Made by a program: the position numbers and the translations under genes | NCBI RefSeq assembly: GCF_024753285.1 | Contig: NZ_JANUGW010000006.1 | Span: 1-64,000, forward strand | Direction of reading: 5' to 3' | Source: Massilia pinisoli | GTDB taxonomy: Bacteria > Pseudomonadota > Gammaproteobacteria > Burkholderiales > Burkholderiaceae_D | Length of the DNA: 64,000 bases | Shown here: positions 33,412 through 44,200 of the stretch, piece by piece | Layout: every line of letters begins with the position of its first letter | Position numbering within the stretch: position 1 is the first letter of the stretch | The notes under the pieces: generated by a model | Databases searched by the model: none | What the model was told of the DNA's origin: nothing | What the model saw: only the letters and a program-made list of their open reading frames with translations

Positions 33412-34689
33412 TCACAAGGTCGCGAACATCGCCACCACGGCCACCATCATCACGGCCACGCCAGCCCAGCCGATGAGCGTATGGCGCGTGGAGAGCGTGT
33501 ACGCGCCCATGATCTTGCGGTTGTGCGCGAGCATCATCATGACGGCCATGATGGGCACGGCGATCACGCCGTTGATCTGCGCGGACAGCACGAGGGCCGC
33601 GATCGGGTCGACAGGGGCGAAGTCGAGCAGCACCCCGCCCAGCGTGGCGAGGGCGATGATGCCGTAGAACTCGCGCGCCTCGACCACTTTCAGGTCCATG
33701 CCGTTGCGCCAGCGGAAGCTCTCGGTGACGGCGTACGCGGCCGAGCCGGCCAGCACCGGCACGGCCAGCATGCCCGTCCCGATGATGCCCAGCGCGAACG
33801 CGAGGAACGCGAACTCGCCCGCCACCGGACGCAGCGCTTCGGCCGCCTGGGCGGACGACTGGATGTCCGTGATCCCGTGCGCGCCAAGCGTAACGGCCGT
33901 CGTCAGCATGATGAAGAACGCGACGATGTTGGAAAAGCCCATGCCGATCAAGGTGTCGGACTTGATGCGGCGAAGCTGCGCGGCCGCGTCGCGCGGGCGC
34001 GTGCGCAGGGCGCGCGTGTGATGGTCGTTGCGGATCTCCTCGACTTCCTGCGACGCCTGCCAGAAGAACAGGTAAGGGCTGATGGTCGTGCCGAACACGG
34101 CGACGACCAGCGCGACGGATTCCTTCGTGAACGCGAAATGGGGCCAGACGGTGCGCGCGAACACTTCCGTCCACGGCATGTGCACGGCGAACGCCGTCGC
34201 GACATAGGCCAGCAGGCCCAAGGTGAGCCATTTCAGGTAGCGCACATAGGTCGCGTACGGCAGGAATACCTGGAGCAGCAGGCACAGCACGCCGAAGCCG
34301 AGCGCGTACAAGTGGCTCGACCCGGTGCCCGTCACGAGATACAGCGCCTCGCCCATGGCGGCGATGTCGGCCGCGATGTTGATCACGTTGGCCACCAGCA
34401 GCAGGGCGACGATGACGTACAGCAGCCAGGGAGAATATGCGCGGCGGATGTTGGCAGCGAGTCCGCGTCCCGTCACGCGGCCAATGCGGGCCGACACGAG
34501 CTGGATGCCGACCATGAACGGATACGTGAGTACGAGCGTCCACAGCGTATTGAAGCCGAATTGCGCGCCCGCCTGCGAATAGGTGGCGATGCCGGAAGGG
34601 TCGTCGTCCGCGGCGCCCGTGATCAGGCCCGGTCCCAGCGATTTCAGGGTGGCGTTGTCGGTGAGACGGCGGAAAAGCTTGAACGGCAT
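33412..34689 (-). CDS. Nramp-family divalent metal transporter (variant binding site)
   Basis: The 425-residue protein has 11 or so membrane helices. TM1 reads GPGLITGAADDDPSGIATYS, where classical Nramp/MntH has DPGN. TM6 reads FGTTISPYLFFWQASQEVEE, where classical members have the A-x-x-M-PH motif. The metal-ligating Asp is kept, but the Asn and the TM6 Met are replaced. Loss of the Met is reported to relax selectivity toward transition metals in Nramp-related Mg2+ transporters, so Mg2+ or another hard cation is a possible substrate; this is inference. The gene lies 161 bases downstream of hemL on the same strand. Confidence 0.85.
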   Translation of the reverse strand: MPFKLFRRLTDNATLKSLGPGLITGAADDDPSGIATYSQAGAQFGFNTLWTLVLTYPFMVGIQLVSARIGRVTGRGLAANIRRAYSPWLLYVIVALLLVANVINIAADIAAMGEALYLVTGTGSSHLYALGFGVLCLLLQVFLPYATYVRYLKWLTLGLLAYVATAFAVHMPWTEVFARTVWPHFAFTKESVALVVAVFGTTISPYLFFWQASQEVEEIRNDHHTRALRTRPRDAAAQLRRIKSDTLIGMGFSNIVAFFIMLTTAVTLGAHGITDIQSSAQAAEALRPVAGEFAFLAFALGIIGTGMLAVPVLAGSAAYAVTESFRWRNGMDLKVVEAREFYGIIALATLGGVLLDFAPVDPIAALVLSAQINGVIAVPIMAVMMMLAHNRKIMGAYTLSTRHTLIGWAGVAVMMVAVVAMFATL

Positions 34690-34795
34690 GTCGGGCTCGC
34701 GCGAAGGAACACAGGCGCGCGGCCGGAAGGATCAGCGCGCCAGGGCGATCGGGTTGGTAGAGGGAAGGTCCATGATTGGCGCGCAGTGTAGCACG

Positions 34796-34820
34796 GGGGA
34801 CACGGTTCCAACGTGTCCCC
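34796..34820. repeat. Short inverted repeat between hemL and the Nramp gene
   Basis: GGGGACAC (34796-34803) and GTGTCCCC (34813-34820) form a perfect 8-bp stem with a 9-base loop GGTTCCAAC. No T run follows on either strand, so it is not a classical terminator. It may be a mobile-palindrome remnant or an mRNA-stabilising hairpin in the 3' region of hemL. Confidence 0.5.
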
Positions 34821-34850
34821 TCGGTAACACAAGCGAGAAATAAGCCCCGT

Positions 34851-36152
34851 TTAAGCCAGGCGGCCGAAGACGCGTCGCGCCGCGTCCACGGTGGCCGCGA
34901 TCACGGCATCGTCGTGCGCGGCGGACACGAAGCCCGCTTCGAACATGGCCGGCGCAAAATACACGCCCTCGTCCAGCATGCCGTGGAAGAAGCGGTTGAA
35001 GCGTTCCTTGTCACCGGCCATCATCTGCGCGTAGCCGGTCGGCACCGTGTCGGCGAAATACAGGCCGAACATGCCGCCGACGCTGTCCGCGCAGAACGCG
35101 ATGCCGGCGTCCTTCGCGGCCGCCGTCAGGCCATCGACCAGCTTCTTCGTCTGCGCCGTCAGGTGCTCGTAGAAGCCCGGCTGCTGGATCAGCTTCAAGG
35201 TCGTCATGCCGGCGGCGACGGCGACCGGGTTGCCGGACAGCGTGCCCGCCTGGTAGACGGGGCCGATGGGCGCCATTTTCTGCATCAGGTCGGCGCGGCC
35301 GCCGAACGCGGCAACGGGCATGCCGCCGCCGATGACCTTACCCAGCGCCGTCAAGTCCGGCACGATGCCGTACAGCGCCTGCGCACCGCCAATGCCGACG
35401 CGGAAGCCCGACATCACCTCGTCGAAGATCAGGACGGTGCCGTACTCCGTGCACAGTTCGCGCATGCGGTGCAGGAATTCCGGCGTCGCGCGGATCAGGT
35501 TCATGTTGCCGGCCACGGCTTCCACGATCACGCAGGCGATGGTGTCGCCCATCGACGCGAACGCGTCTTCCAGCTGCGGGATGTCGTTGTAGTCGAGGAC
35601 GATGGTGTGCTTGACGAAGTCCTCCGGCACGCCGGCCGACGTCGGGTTGCCGAACGTGAGCAGGCCCGAACCGGCCTTCACCAGCAGGGAATCGGCGTGG
35701 CCGTGGTAGCAGCCTTCGAACTTGACGATCTTGTCGCGGCCCGTGGCGCCGCGTGCCAGGCGCAGCGCGCTCATCGTCGCTTCCGTGCCGGACGAGACGA
35801 GGCGCACCTGCTCGATCGACGGCACGAGGCGGCAGATTTCCTCGGCGATCTCGATCTCGCCCTCGGTCGGCGCGCCGAACGACAGGCCGCGCGCGGCGGC
35901 ATCCTGCACGGCCTTCACCACTTGCGGGTGCGCATGGCCGACGATGGCCGGGCCCCAGGAGCCGATGTAGTCGATGTAGCGCTTGCCGTCCGCGTCCCAG
36001 AAATACGGCCCTTCGGCGCGGGTGATGAAGCGCGGCGTGCCGCCGACGGAGCGGAAGGCGCGCACGGGCGAGTTGACGCCGCCCGGCGTGGTCTGCTGGG
36101 CGCGGGCGAACAGGATGTCGTTCCGGGAGGTGGTGCTTGAGGTAGCGGTCAT
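34851..36152 (-). CDS. hemL: Glutamate-1-semialdehyde 2,1-aminomutase
   Basis: The 433-residue protein begins with [20 protein letters not shown] and keeps the family landmarks: [67 protein letters not shown], and [17 protein letters not shown] with the PLP-binding Lys. It makes 5-aminolevulinate from glutamate-1-semialdehyde (C5 pathway) for haem and other tetrapyrroles. It is 53 bases downstream of the thiD-like gene on the same strand. Confidence 0.97.
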   Translation of the reverse strand: MTATSSTTSRNDILFARAQQTTPGGVNSPVRAFRSVGGTPRFITRAEGPYFWDADGKRYIDYIGSWGPAIVGHAHPQVVKAVQDAAARGLSFGAPTEGEIEIAEEICRLVPSIEQVRLVSSGTEATMSALRLARGATGRDKIVKFEGCYHGHADSLLVKAGSGLLTFGNPTSAGVPEDFVKHTIVLDYNDIPQLEDAFASMGDTIACVIVEAVAGNMNLIRATPEFLHRMRELCTEYGTVLIFDEVMSGFRVGIGGAQALYGIVPDLTALGKVIGGGMPVAAFGGRADLMQKMAPIGPVYQAGTLSGNPVAVAAGMTTLKLIQQPGFYEHLTAQTKKLVDGLTAAAKDAGIAFCADSVGGMFGLYFADTVPTGYAQMMAGDKERFNRFFHGMLDEGVYFAPAMFEAGFVSAAHDDAVIAATVDAARRVFGRLA

Positions 36153-36205
36153 GGTGTCTCGGTGAATCCGGCGCCGTGCCCGCGACGGGCGCTGGCGCCG
36201 TCTGG

Positions 36206-37057
36206 TTAGCAGGCCGCGCCGGGGGCGCGGAAGATCTTGTTCGGGATGAGCCGGCCCATGCCGAAGCGGCAGGCGTTGGCGAGGGCGCCGGTGACGTATT
36301 CCTGGGCCGGCGGCAGCGCATCCTGGGCGCCGGCGCCGCGCGCCATGACGGCCGCCAGCGCGGCCGACAGCGTGCTGCCGGCGCCGACGAACGGGCCGGG
36401 CAGGTGTTGCGACCAGGGCAGGGCGGTGGCGAGGCCGTCCGCGTCGTACAACTCGTTGCAGCGGGTGCCGTCGCCGCCGCCGATGCCCGTCACGAGCACG
36501 TGGCCGCAGCCGAGGCCCGTGAGCTCGGCCGCGTCCTCGGCGACGGTGGCCAGGCTGGCCGGATCGCGCCAGCAGTCGGCGAAGCGCGCCAGCTCGGGTT
36601 GCGACAGCAGGAACACGCTGGCCTGCGGCACGAGCAATTGGTGAATGAGCGTCATCATGTCATCGTCGCGCGTGCCGCAATCGGGCAGGGACGACGTGAA
36701 CGGATCGAGGATGAGGGGCACGTCCGCATAGTCGGACACGATTTCCGCGATCGCGGCGATCTGTTCCAGGCTGGCCATCGTCCCCACCTTGATGGCGGAC
36801 ACCGGCATGTCCTCGAGGAGCATGCGCGCCTGTTCGACGACGAACGCGTGGTCGGTCGGCTGGATGTCGTCGACGCGCGCGGAGTCGGCCACGAGCAGGC
36901 CCGTCACGACCGACAGGGCGTGGCAGCCATGCATGGCGAAGACGGTCACGTCGGACTGGATGCCCAGTGCCCCGACCGGATCGGCGGGGCCGAACGTGAG
37001 GATGAGTGGAGACGATTGGTTTTGCACAGCGGGTAGAATAATATACCTTTCCCTCAT
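36206..37057 (-). CDS. ThiD-like (hydroxymethylpyrimidine/phosphomethylpyrimidine kinase family) protein
   Basis: The 283-residue protein (ATG 37057; GTG 37027 is an alternative start, giving [13 protein letters not shown]) has the ribokinase-like ThiD fold. [20 protein letters not shown] aligns with the AGSDPSGGAGIQAD motif and [16 protein letters not shown] with the family KxGM region. The catalytic glycine loop reads [12 protein letters not shown], where ThiD normally has G-x-G-C-T: Cys is replaced by Ser228. It may still phosphorylate hydroxymethylpyrimidine in thiamine synthesis, but the missing Cys makes a different or weaker activity possible. No other thi gene is nearby. It is divergent from rubredoxin. 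Confidence 0.75.
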   Translation of the reverse strand: MRERYIILPAVQNQSSPLILTFGPADPVGALGIQSDVTVFAMHGCHALSVVTGLLVADSARVDDIQPTDHAFVVEQARMLLEDMPVSAIKVGTMASLEQIAAIAEIVSDYADVPLILDPFTSSLPDCGTRDDDMMTLIHQLLVPQASVFLLSQPELARFADCWRDPASLATVAEDAAELTGLGCGHVLVTGIGGGDGTRCNELYDADGLATALPWSQHLPGPFVGAGSTLSAALAAVMARGAGAQDALPPAQEYVTGALANACRFGMGRLIPNKIFRAPGAAC

Positions 37058-37110
37058 TTTATCTGATGGGGACCGTTAGGCTAACACTGAACTGAAAAGA
37101 GGAATTGAAC

Positions 37111-37296
37111 GTGAGTACTGAAACACAGGTGTATCAGACCTGGATGTGCCTGATCTGCGGCTGGGTCTACGACGAAGCCGCCGGCGCCCCGGACGACGGC
37201 ATCGCGCCGGGCACCCGCTGGGCCGACGTCCCGATGAACTGGACGTGCCCGGAATGCGGCGCGCGCAAGGACGACTTCGAAATGACCGCGATCTGA
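37111..37296 (+). CDS. Rubredoxin
   Basis: Start at GTG 37111, behind AGAGGA with normal spacing; the in-frame TTG at 37105 is too close to the ribosome site. The 61-residue protein has the two knuckles WMCLICGWVYDEAAGAP and WTCPECGARKDDF, giving four Cys ligands for one iron, plus the conserved aromatic core. It carries single electrons in the cytoplasm; partners are unknown. It is divergent from the thiD-like gene and lies 162 bases upstream of the pil chemosensory operon. Confidence 0.95.
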   Translation: MSTETQVYQTWMCLICGWVYDEAAGAPDDGIAPGTRWADVPMNWTCPECGARKDDFEMTAI

Positions 37297-37458
37297 GCGG
37301 TTTCCTTGCCGCCCGGTCAATGAACGATGACGTCCCGCCAACGCTCGATGTCATCCTCTCAACGCCATCTGCATCAGTGAGTTGACGTATCGCAACACTT
37401 CATGCACAAGCCCCACACGCTATGCTATCTTGCGTGTTCATGCTGAAGTGAAACGAAT

Positions 37459-37857
37459 ATGACGACGCAACCGACAGGCTTGACGATCATGGTGATCGAC
37501 GACAGCAGCACGATCCGTCGGTCCGCCGAGATTTTCCTGACACAGGCCGGCTACCGGGTGGTGCTGGCCGAAGACGGCTTCGACGCGCTGGCCAAGATCA
37601 ACGACCACCAGCCCGCGCTGGTGTTCTGCGACATCCTGATGCCGCGGCTCGACGGCTACCAGACCTGCGCCCTGATCAAGAAGAGCGCGAAATTCCATGC
37701 CACGCCCGTGATCATGCTGTCGTCCAAGGACGGCCTGTTCGACCGTGCGCGCGGCGCGATGGTGGGCTCGAGCGCCTACCTGACCAAACCTTTTTCCAAG
37801 GACAGCCTGCTGGCGGCCGTGCGCGATCATGCGCAGGGCCAAGCCGCTGCTGCCTGA
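37459..37857 (+). CDS. pilG: Twitching motility response regulator PilG
   Basis: The 132-residue protein is a stand-alone receiver with acidic pocket DD (15-16), phospho-acceptor Asp58 in FCDILMPRLDG, conserved Ser/Thr region MLSSKDG and Lys in YLTKPF. In the Pil-Chp system PilG is phosphorylated by the ChpA kinase and promotes pilus extension and polarity. It heads the operon pilG-pilH-pilI-pilJ-chpA. The 162-base upstream gap contains an AT-richer GCTATGCTATCTTGCG stretch that may hold the promoter, but no hexamer pair is convincing. Confidence 0.93.
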   Translation: MTTQPTGLTIMVIDDSSTIRRSAEIFLTQAGYRVVLAEDGFDALAKINDHQPALVFCDILMPRLDGYQTCALIKKSAKFHATPVIMLSSKDGLFDRARGAMVGSSAYLTKPFSKDSLLAAVRDHAQGQAAAA

Positions 37858-37877
37858 CCAACGATGCGGAGCCCACC

Positions 37878-38246
37878 GTGGCCATACAAAAGATCCTGAT
37901 CGTCGACGATTCCCCGACCGAACGTTACTACCTGACCGACATCCTCGTGCGCAACGGCTTCACCGTGACCACGGCCGACAACGGCGAGGAGGCGCTGGCC
38001 AAGATCCGCGCCGAGCGTCCGGAGCTGATTTTGATGGACGTCGTGATGCCCGGCGCGAACGGCTTCCAGGTGACGCGTTCGATCGCGCGCGACCCGGAGC
38101 TCGCGTCCGTCCCCGTCATCATCTGCAGCAGCAAGAACCAGGAAACGGACCGCATCTGGGGCATGCGCCAGGGCGCGAAGGATTATTTCGTCAAGCCGGT
38201 CGACGCGGCCAGGCTGCTGGCCACCATCGCCACGCTCGGCGCCTGA
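37878..38246 (+). CDS. pilH: Twitching motility response regulator PilH
   Basis: Starts with GTG 37878, 20 bases after pilG. The 122-residue protein is a single receiver: ILIVDDSPTERYYLTDIL, phospho-acceptor Asp54 in LMDVVMPGANG, IICSSKNQETDR and YFVKPVDAARLL. In Pseudomonas PilH opposes or tunes PilG, acting as phosphate sink and supporting retraction. pilI follows after one base. Confidence 0.93.
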   Translation: MAIQKILIVDDSPTERYYLTDILVRNGFTVTTADNGEEALAKIRAERPELILMDVVMPGANGFQVTRSIARDPELASVPVIICSSKNQETDRIWGMRQGAKDYFVKPVDAARLLATIATLGA

Positions 38247-38247
38247 G

Positions 38248-38775
38248 ATGGACGCCAGCGACGCCGGCGGACAGAAGGGCGCGGCCAGGCGCGCGCGCCT
38301 GCGCCAGTACCAGGAACAGCTGCTCGAGCGCATGCAGGCCGCGCGCACGAGCAGCGGCGCGCGCGCGCACCAGCTGGGCGTCGAGATCGGCGGCGCGCGC
38401 TATCTGTTCGACCTCGTCGAAGCCGGCGAGATCGTGCCGCTGCCGCCGCTGGCCGCGGTGCCCCTGACGCAGCCGTGGTATCTCGGCCTGGCGAACGTGC
38501 GCGGCAGCCTGGTGGGTGTCGTCGACCTAGCGCGCTACCTCGATCCGGATGCGGCGCCGAGTGCCGCGCCGGCCGCGGGCGCGCGCCTCGTCACGTTCGC
38601 ACCCGGCCTGGCGTTTCCGTGCGCCTTGCTGGTCGGAAGAGTCGTCGGCCTGCGCCACGCGGCCGACATGACGTCCGCGGACGGGGGCCTGCTCGACGCG
38701 GACGGGCGCGAATGGACACCGCTGTCGCTGGCGGCCCTCGCGCGCGAGGAACGGTTTCTGCAAGTCGCACGCTAA
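38248..38775 (+). CDS. pilI: CheW-like adaptor PilI
   Basis: The 175-residue protein has a CheW domain: LGVEIGGARYLFDLVEAGEI, VPLTQPWYLGLANVRGSLVG, VVDLARYLD and LLVGRVVGLRHAADM. It couples the receptor PilJ to the kinase ChpA at the inner membrane. Two bases separate the pilH stop from its ATG region, so translation is coupled. Confidence 0.92.
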   Translation: MDASDAGGQKGAARRARLRQYQEQLLERMQAARTSSGARAHQLGVEIGGARYLFDLVEAGEIVPLPPLAAVPLTQPWYLGLANVRGSLVGVVDLARYLDPDAAPSAAPAAGARLVTFAPGLAFPCALLVGRVVGLRHAADMTSADGGLLDADGREWTPLSLAALAREERFLQVAR

Positions 38776-38808
38776 ATCAATCACAACGGGTTCTGCACTG
38801 GAGCTGGA

Positions 38809-41181
38809 ATGGGATTCGCATCCAAACTGTCGATGAATTTCTTCCCTAAAAACGAGGGCGGCGCCGCGCCGGCGCGCGAAGGCGATGCGGGCACCGTGCT
38901 GGCCTCGCCGGACACGCAGTTCGGCACCGGCACGCTGCCGGCACCGGCACCGGTGCCGTCCGGCCCCGTCAGCGGCACCGCGCCGACCGGTTCCGCGGAC
39001 GATGCGGCGCTGCGTCTGGGCCTGCTCGGCCGGCGCAAGCAGCGCACCGTCGACAACGCCGCCGCCGCGGCCGCCGGTGCAGAGGAAGACCTGCGCCTGC
39101 CGCTCATCGGCCACCTGTCGCTGCCGCGCCAGCTGCGCATCCTGCTCGCCGCGTTCGTCGTCGGCATCCTGGTCACGCTGCTGTCGCTGTGGCGCAATGC
39201 GGGCAGCGGCGCCATCGCCAGCGGCCAGACCCAGATCGCCAGCGAGGCGCTGATGCACTCGCAGCGCGTCGGCAAGGCGGCGCCGAACGCGATGCAGGGC
39301 GTGCCGGACGCCTTCACCCAGCTGCAGGACAGCCGCATCGCCCTGTCGCGCGACCTCGACCTGCTCGCCAAGGGCGGTGAATTCAACGGCAATACGATTC
39401 CCGCGTCGAGCGGTGACCTGGCGGCGCAGCTGGCCAAGGTGCGCAAGAAGTGGAACGTGTCCGACGCGGCCGCCGCCAGCATCCTCAAGATGAAGCCGGA
39501 GCTCGTCGCCTTCGACAAGAACCTCCAGCAGCTCGACGTGCTGACGCCGGAAATGCTGGCGACGACGGAAGAGATCCTGGGCGAGCGCACGGCCCGCGGC
39601 GGCAGCCCGCGCGAACTGGCGGCGCTGGGCCGCATGATGATGCTGACGCAGCGCATCTCGCGCAGCGCCAGCGAATTCCTGACCTCGGGCGGCATCCGGC
39701 CGGAAACGGCATTCCAGATGGGCCGCGACACGACCACGTTCCGCGCCACCGTCGACGGCCTGCTGAACGGCAGCACGGCGCTCGGCCTCGCGCCGCTGCG
39801 CGACCCCGACCTGCGTGCCAAGCTGTCGGAAGTGCAGTCGAAGTTCGACATCTGCCAGCGGCTGATCTCGACCTTCCTCGACAAGCTGTCGGACATGACG
39901 GCCGCGAAGGCCGCCGAGCAGAAGATCTTCGGCGACAACGAGGCGCTGCGTTCCCAGCTGACGGCACTGCAGGCGTCGTACCGCGCCGGCGAAGGCAGCA
40001 CGAGCGGCTGGTTCTGGCTGCTCGTGGCCGCGTCGATCTTCAGCCTCGCGACGGCAGGCAGTATCTCGCGCGTGATGCTGCAGGATTCGCGCAACCGCAC
40101 CCGCGGCGCCGACGCGCGCCGCCAGGAAGCGGAAGCGATGCGCCTGCTGGCCCAGGCCAAGGAAGAGGAAGCGAAGGCAACGAATGACCAGAACCAGGCC
40201 GCGATTTTGCGCCTGATGAACGAGCTGCAGGAAGTGGCGGACGGCGACTTGACGGTGTACGCGACCGTGTCGGAAGACATCACGGGCGCCATCGCCGACT
40301 CCGTGAACTACACGGTGGAAGAGCTGCGCGGCCTCGTCGTGCGCGTGATCGACACGGCGGAAAAGGTGACGCAGGCGTCGAACGATGCCCAGCAGGTGTC
40401 GAGCAGCCTGCTCGTCGCGGCGGGCCAGCAGGCGCGCGAAATCCAGGACACGTCGTCCACGATGCTGCGGATGGCCGGCGAGATCACGGACGTGTCCAGC
40501 TCCGCGAAGGAATCGGCCGAGGTGGCGCGCCAGTCGGTGGCGGCCGCCGAGCAGGGCGCGACGGCGGTGCAGAACGCGATCCGCGGCATGGGCGAGATCC
40601 GCGAGCAGATCCAGGAAACGTCGAAGCGCATCAAGCGCCTGGGCGAATCGTCGCAGGAGATCGGCGAGATCACCGAGCTCATTTCCGACATCACGGAACA
40701 GACCAACGTGCTGGCGCTGAACGCGGCGATCCAGGCCGCGTCGGCCGGCGAGGCGGGACGCGGCTTCTCCGTCGTGGCGGAAGAGGTGCAGCGGCTGGCG
40801 GAACGCTCGGGCGACGCGGCCAAGCAGATCGGCGCGCTCGTGCGCACCATCCAGACCGACACGCACGACGCCGTCGCGGCAATGGAAAAGTCGACGCAGG
40901 GCGTCGTCGAGGGCGCGCGCGTGACCGACGCGGCGGGTGCGGCACTCGCGGACATCTCGCGCGTGTCGAACCGGCTCGCTGAACTGATCCAGGGAATGGC
41001 CGTCGCCGCGGGCCTGCAGGCGACGTCCGCGAACGGTGTGGCGCATAATATGCAGCACATCCTCGCGATCACCGAGCAGGCGCAGGGCGGCACGCAGCAG
41101 ACGGCGCAGTCGATCCGGCAGCTGGCGGAGCTCGCGCAGGAGTTGAAGAATTCGGTGTCGCGCTTCCGCGTCGCCGCCTGA
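38809..41181 (+). CDS. pilJ: Type IV pilus methyl-accepting chemoreceptor PilJ
   Basis: GGAGCTGG precedes ATG 38809. The 790-residue protein has a cytoplasmic Ala/Pro-rich head, TM1 ([20 protein letters not shown], ~residue 105), and a periplasmic region with two PilJ-type sensing modules ([40 protein letters not shown]). TM2 ([20 protein letters not shown]) near 400, HAMP and the signalling domain follow, with hairpin tip [20 protein letters not shown] at ~636. It senses pilus or surface contact in Pseudomonas and controls ChpA. The long N-terminal extension before TM1 is larger than in Pseudomonas. Confidence 0.94.
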   Translation: MGFASKLSMNFFPKNEGGAAPAREGDAGTVLASPDTQFGTGTLPAPAPVPSGPVSGTAPTGSADDAALRLGLLGRRKQRTVDNAAAAAAGAEEDLRLPLIGHLSLPRQLRILLAAFVVGILVTLLSLWRNAGSGAIASGQTQIASEALMHSQRVGKAAPNAMQGVPDAFTQLQDSRIALSRDLDLLAKGGEFNGNTIPASSGDLAAQLAKVRKKWNVSDAAAASILKMKPELVAFDKNLQQLDVLTPEMLATTEEILGERTARGGSPRELAALGRMMMLTQRISRSASEFLTSGGIRPETAFQMGRDTTTFRATVDGLLNGSTALGLAPLRDPDLRAKLSEVQSKFDICQRLISTFLDKLSDMTAAKAAEQKIFGDNEALRSQLTALQASYRAGEGSTSGWFWLLVAASIFSLATAGSISRVMLQDSRNRTRGADARRQEAEAMRLLAQAKEEEAKATNDQNQAAILRLMNELQEVADGDLTVYATVSEDITGAIADSVNYTVEELRGLVVRVIDTAEKVTQASNDAQQVSSSLLVAAGQQAREIQDTSSTMLRMAGEITDVSSSAKESAEVARQSVAAAEQGATAVQNAIRGMGEIREQIQETSKRIKRLGESSQEIGEITELISDITEQTNVLALNAAIQAASAGEAGRGFSVVAEEVQRLAERSGDAAKQIGALVRTIQTDTHDAVAAMEKSTQGVVEGARVTDAAGAALADISRVSNRLAELIQGMAVAAGLQATSANGVAHNMQHILAITEQAQGGTQQTAQSIRQLAELAQELKNSVSRFRVAA

Positions 41182-41211
41182 GCACCGCTTGAGTAACGCC
41201 TATTTGCCCAC

Positions 41212-44200
41212 ATGACCCAGCATTCGCACGCGTCCGCCGCACCGCCTTTCGATACCGGCCCCCTGTCCTGGGTCATCGCTGAAATCCGCGATGCGCTCGG
41301 GCGCTCGGCCAAGGCGCTGCGCGATGCGGTCGGCCGCACGGCGGAAGCCCGGCCCACGCTGCTGCTGCACGCCAAGTCGCACCTGCACCAGGCGCACGGC
41401 GCGCTGCAGCTGGTCGACGTCGCCGGCGTGGAACGGCTGAGCGAGGCGGCCGAACAGGTCATCGACCGGTTCAAGGCCGCCACGCTGGCCCTTGACGCCG
41501 ACCGCGCAGGTGCGGTGGATGAGGCCTACCGGGCACTCGTCGAATACCTGGAAGAATTGCTGGACGGCGCCGCGCCGCAGTCCGTGCGGCTGTTCCCCTA
41601 CTATCGCGCGCTGCAGGAATTGCTGGGCGTGGAACGGGTGCATCCCGGCCAGATGCTCGTGCTCGACCTCGCGCCGGCATTGCTGCCGGGCGGCGGTGCC
41701 GGTCAGATGCCGGACTACGCGGCGACCCGCGGCGCATTCGAAAAAGCGCTGCTCACGTTCCTGCGCAGCCAGGACGTCGATGCCCAGCGCGCCCAGGCAG
41801 GCGCCATGCGCGACGCGCTGGCCCCTGTCGTGGAGGGCCAGCCGCAGGCGGAGGCGCACGCGTTCTGGCTGGCGCTGCACGCCGCCGCCGACCTCGTCGC
41901 GACGGGCCAGGTCGCACCCGACCTGTACGTGAAACAGCTGTTCGGCCAGATCAACCTGCAACTGCGCCGCCAGGCACAAGGCCATACGGAACTGCCGGAA
42001 GCGCTGCTGCGCGACGCGCTGTTCTTCATCGCCGCCGCGCCCGAACCCACGCCCGACGCACGCCGGCTGCGCGACGCCTACCGCGTCGGCGGCCAGGTAC
42101 CGTCGGACTACCTGGAGCGCCGCTACGGCCGCGTCGATCCGGACGTGCTGAAGGACGCAAAGGAAGCCCTGGTCGAGACGAAGCAGGGCTGGGACCGCGT
42201 CGCCGCGGAAGGCCACGACGTGCTGGACGGCGGCTTCAACGACGCCCTGTCGAAACTCGCGGGCGCCAGCGAGAAGCTGGGCGCGCCCGCGCTGGCGAAC
42301 CTGCTGCGCGAACTGGGCCAGGCGGCCAGCGAATCGATGACGGGCGACCGCAGCGACCAGTTCAGCCTCGAGATGGCCGAGGCAATGCTGTTCGTCGAGC
42401 ACGGGCTGGATCAGGTGCGCCAGCTCCCCGACGACTTCGGCCAGCATGCGGAAGCCGTCGGCCAGCGCCTGCTCGCGCTGGCGCACGGCGAGACGCCGCC
42501 GGACGCCCCGGCATGGCACGGCGAGATGGCGCGCGAGCTGCAGCAGGGCCAGACGGTGGCCGTGCTGGCGGGCGAGATCCGCACTGGCCTGCGCCAGGTC
42601 GAGAAGCTCGTCGACGAATACTACGAACACCCGGCGCGCGTCGCCTCGCTGGAACAGGTCGACCCGCTGCTGCACCAGTTGCACGGTGCGCTGGACATCC
42701 TCGACCAGGACCAGGCCACGCAGGCCGTCGCGCACGTGCGCGCCAAGGTGCGCGCGCTCGTGGACGAGCAACCGGATGCGGCCACGCGCGGCGCCGTGCT
42801 GGACAACATCGCCCGCAACATCGGCGCGCTCGGCTTCTTCACGGACGCGCTGGCGCAGAACGTCGAGGGCGCGCGCAGGCGCTTCCGCTTCGACGCGGGC
42901 GAGGGCCTGTTCCGCGAACTGCCGTTCGACGGCCAGGCCGCCGCGCCCGCGGAGCCGGCCGAGCCGGCGGCCGCGTCGACGCCGGCCCCCGTACCTGCAC
43001 CCGTGCCGGAAGCGGATGCCGTCGAGGCCGAACTGCTGGAGATCTTCATCGGCGAGGCGCGCGAAGTGCTCGACGTCGTCGCCGCCGCGCTGCCGGCCGC
43101 GCAATCGAATCCTGCCGACCAGGACACGCTGACGCGCCTGCGCCGCGGCTTCCATACGCTCAAGGGCAGCAGCCGCATGGTGGGCCTGGAGCAGTTCGCC
43201 ACCGTCGCCGCCGCCATCGAGAAAGTGCTGAACCTGTGGCTGGCGGAAGCGCGCGCCGCGACGCCCGACGTGCTGGCGCTGCTCGCGCACGCGCACGCGG
43301 CGCTGGCGGCGTGGGTCGACGAGCTGGCGGCGGGCGGATCGCGGCGCGACGGTACGGCGCTGGTCGAGGCCGCGCAGCACGTGCAGGACGGTGGTCCGTT
43401 CGTGGCGTCCGAGGCCGCGCCGGAAACGCCCGCGACCGCGGACGAACCCGATGCCGCCGCCGTGCCTGCGGACGAGGCGATGTCGTTCGCGCCGGCCGAC
43501 AATGTGGTGGCGTTCCCCGTCTCGGAAGCGAACCTCAAGCGCGTGGGCAACCTCGAGATCCCGCTGCCGCTGTATAACATCTACCTCGGCGAGACGGAGG
43601 AACTGGTGCGCGCGCTCGCCGCGGACTTCGCCGCCTGGCGCGCGGAACCGCTGCACGCCGTGACGCCGCAGGCGCTGAAGGCCGCGCACACGCTGGGCGG
43701 CACGTCGGCCACCGTCGGCTTCGAGGCGCTGCGCGACCTGTCCGTGGCGCTGGAAGAAGCGCTGCAGGTGGCCGTGCCACCGCTGCAGGGCGACCAGTTC
43801 GACCTGCTGGACGAGACCGTCGAGCGCATCCGCGTGATGCTGCAGGTGTTCGCGCTGGGCGAGCTGCCGCCCGCGCAGCCGGAACTGCTGGCGCGCCTCG
43901 GTGCGCTGCGCGACGACCTGGGGCGCCAGCGCGCCGACGCCGTGTTCGACGACGCCGATGCCGAACTGGCCGAGCGCCTGGACGAGTTGTTCGCCGCCAC
44001 GTATGCCAGCATCCTGGCCGATCCGCCGCTGACGGGCAGCGCGCCGTCCCTGCCGGCCAGCACGGAGCTGGCGCCGCGCGCGCCCACGCCGCGCCAGGAC
44101 GATCCGGCCGTGAGCGCCGTTGACGACCTGTTCGATTCGTATTTCGGCGAGCCGTTCGCCGCGCCCTCGCTGGAGCAGGCCGAGCCCGCGCCGTCGCCAG

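Noticed and set aside
34796-34820. Hairpin between hemL and the Nramp gene as an intrinsic terminator
   Set aside because: No T run follows the stem on either strand; kept only as an inverted repeat.
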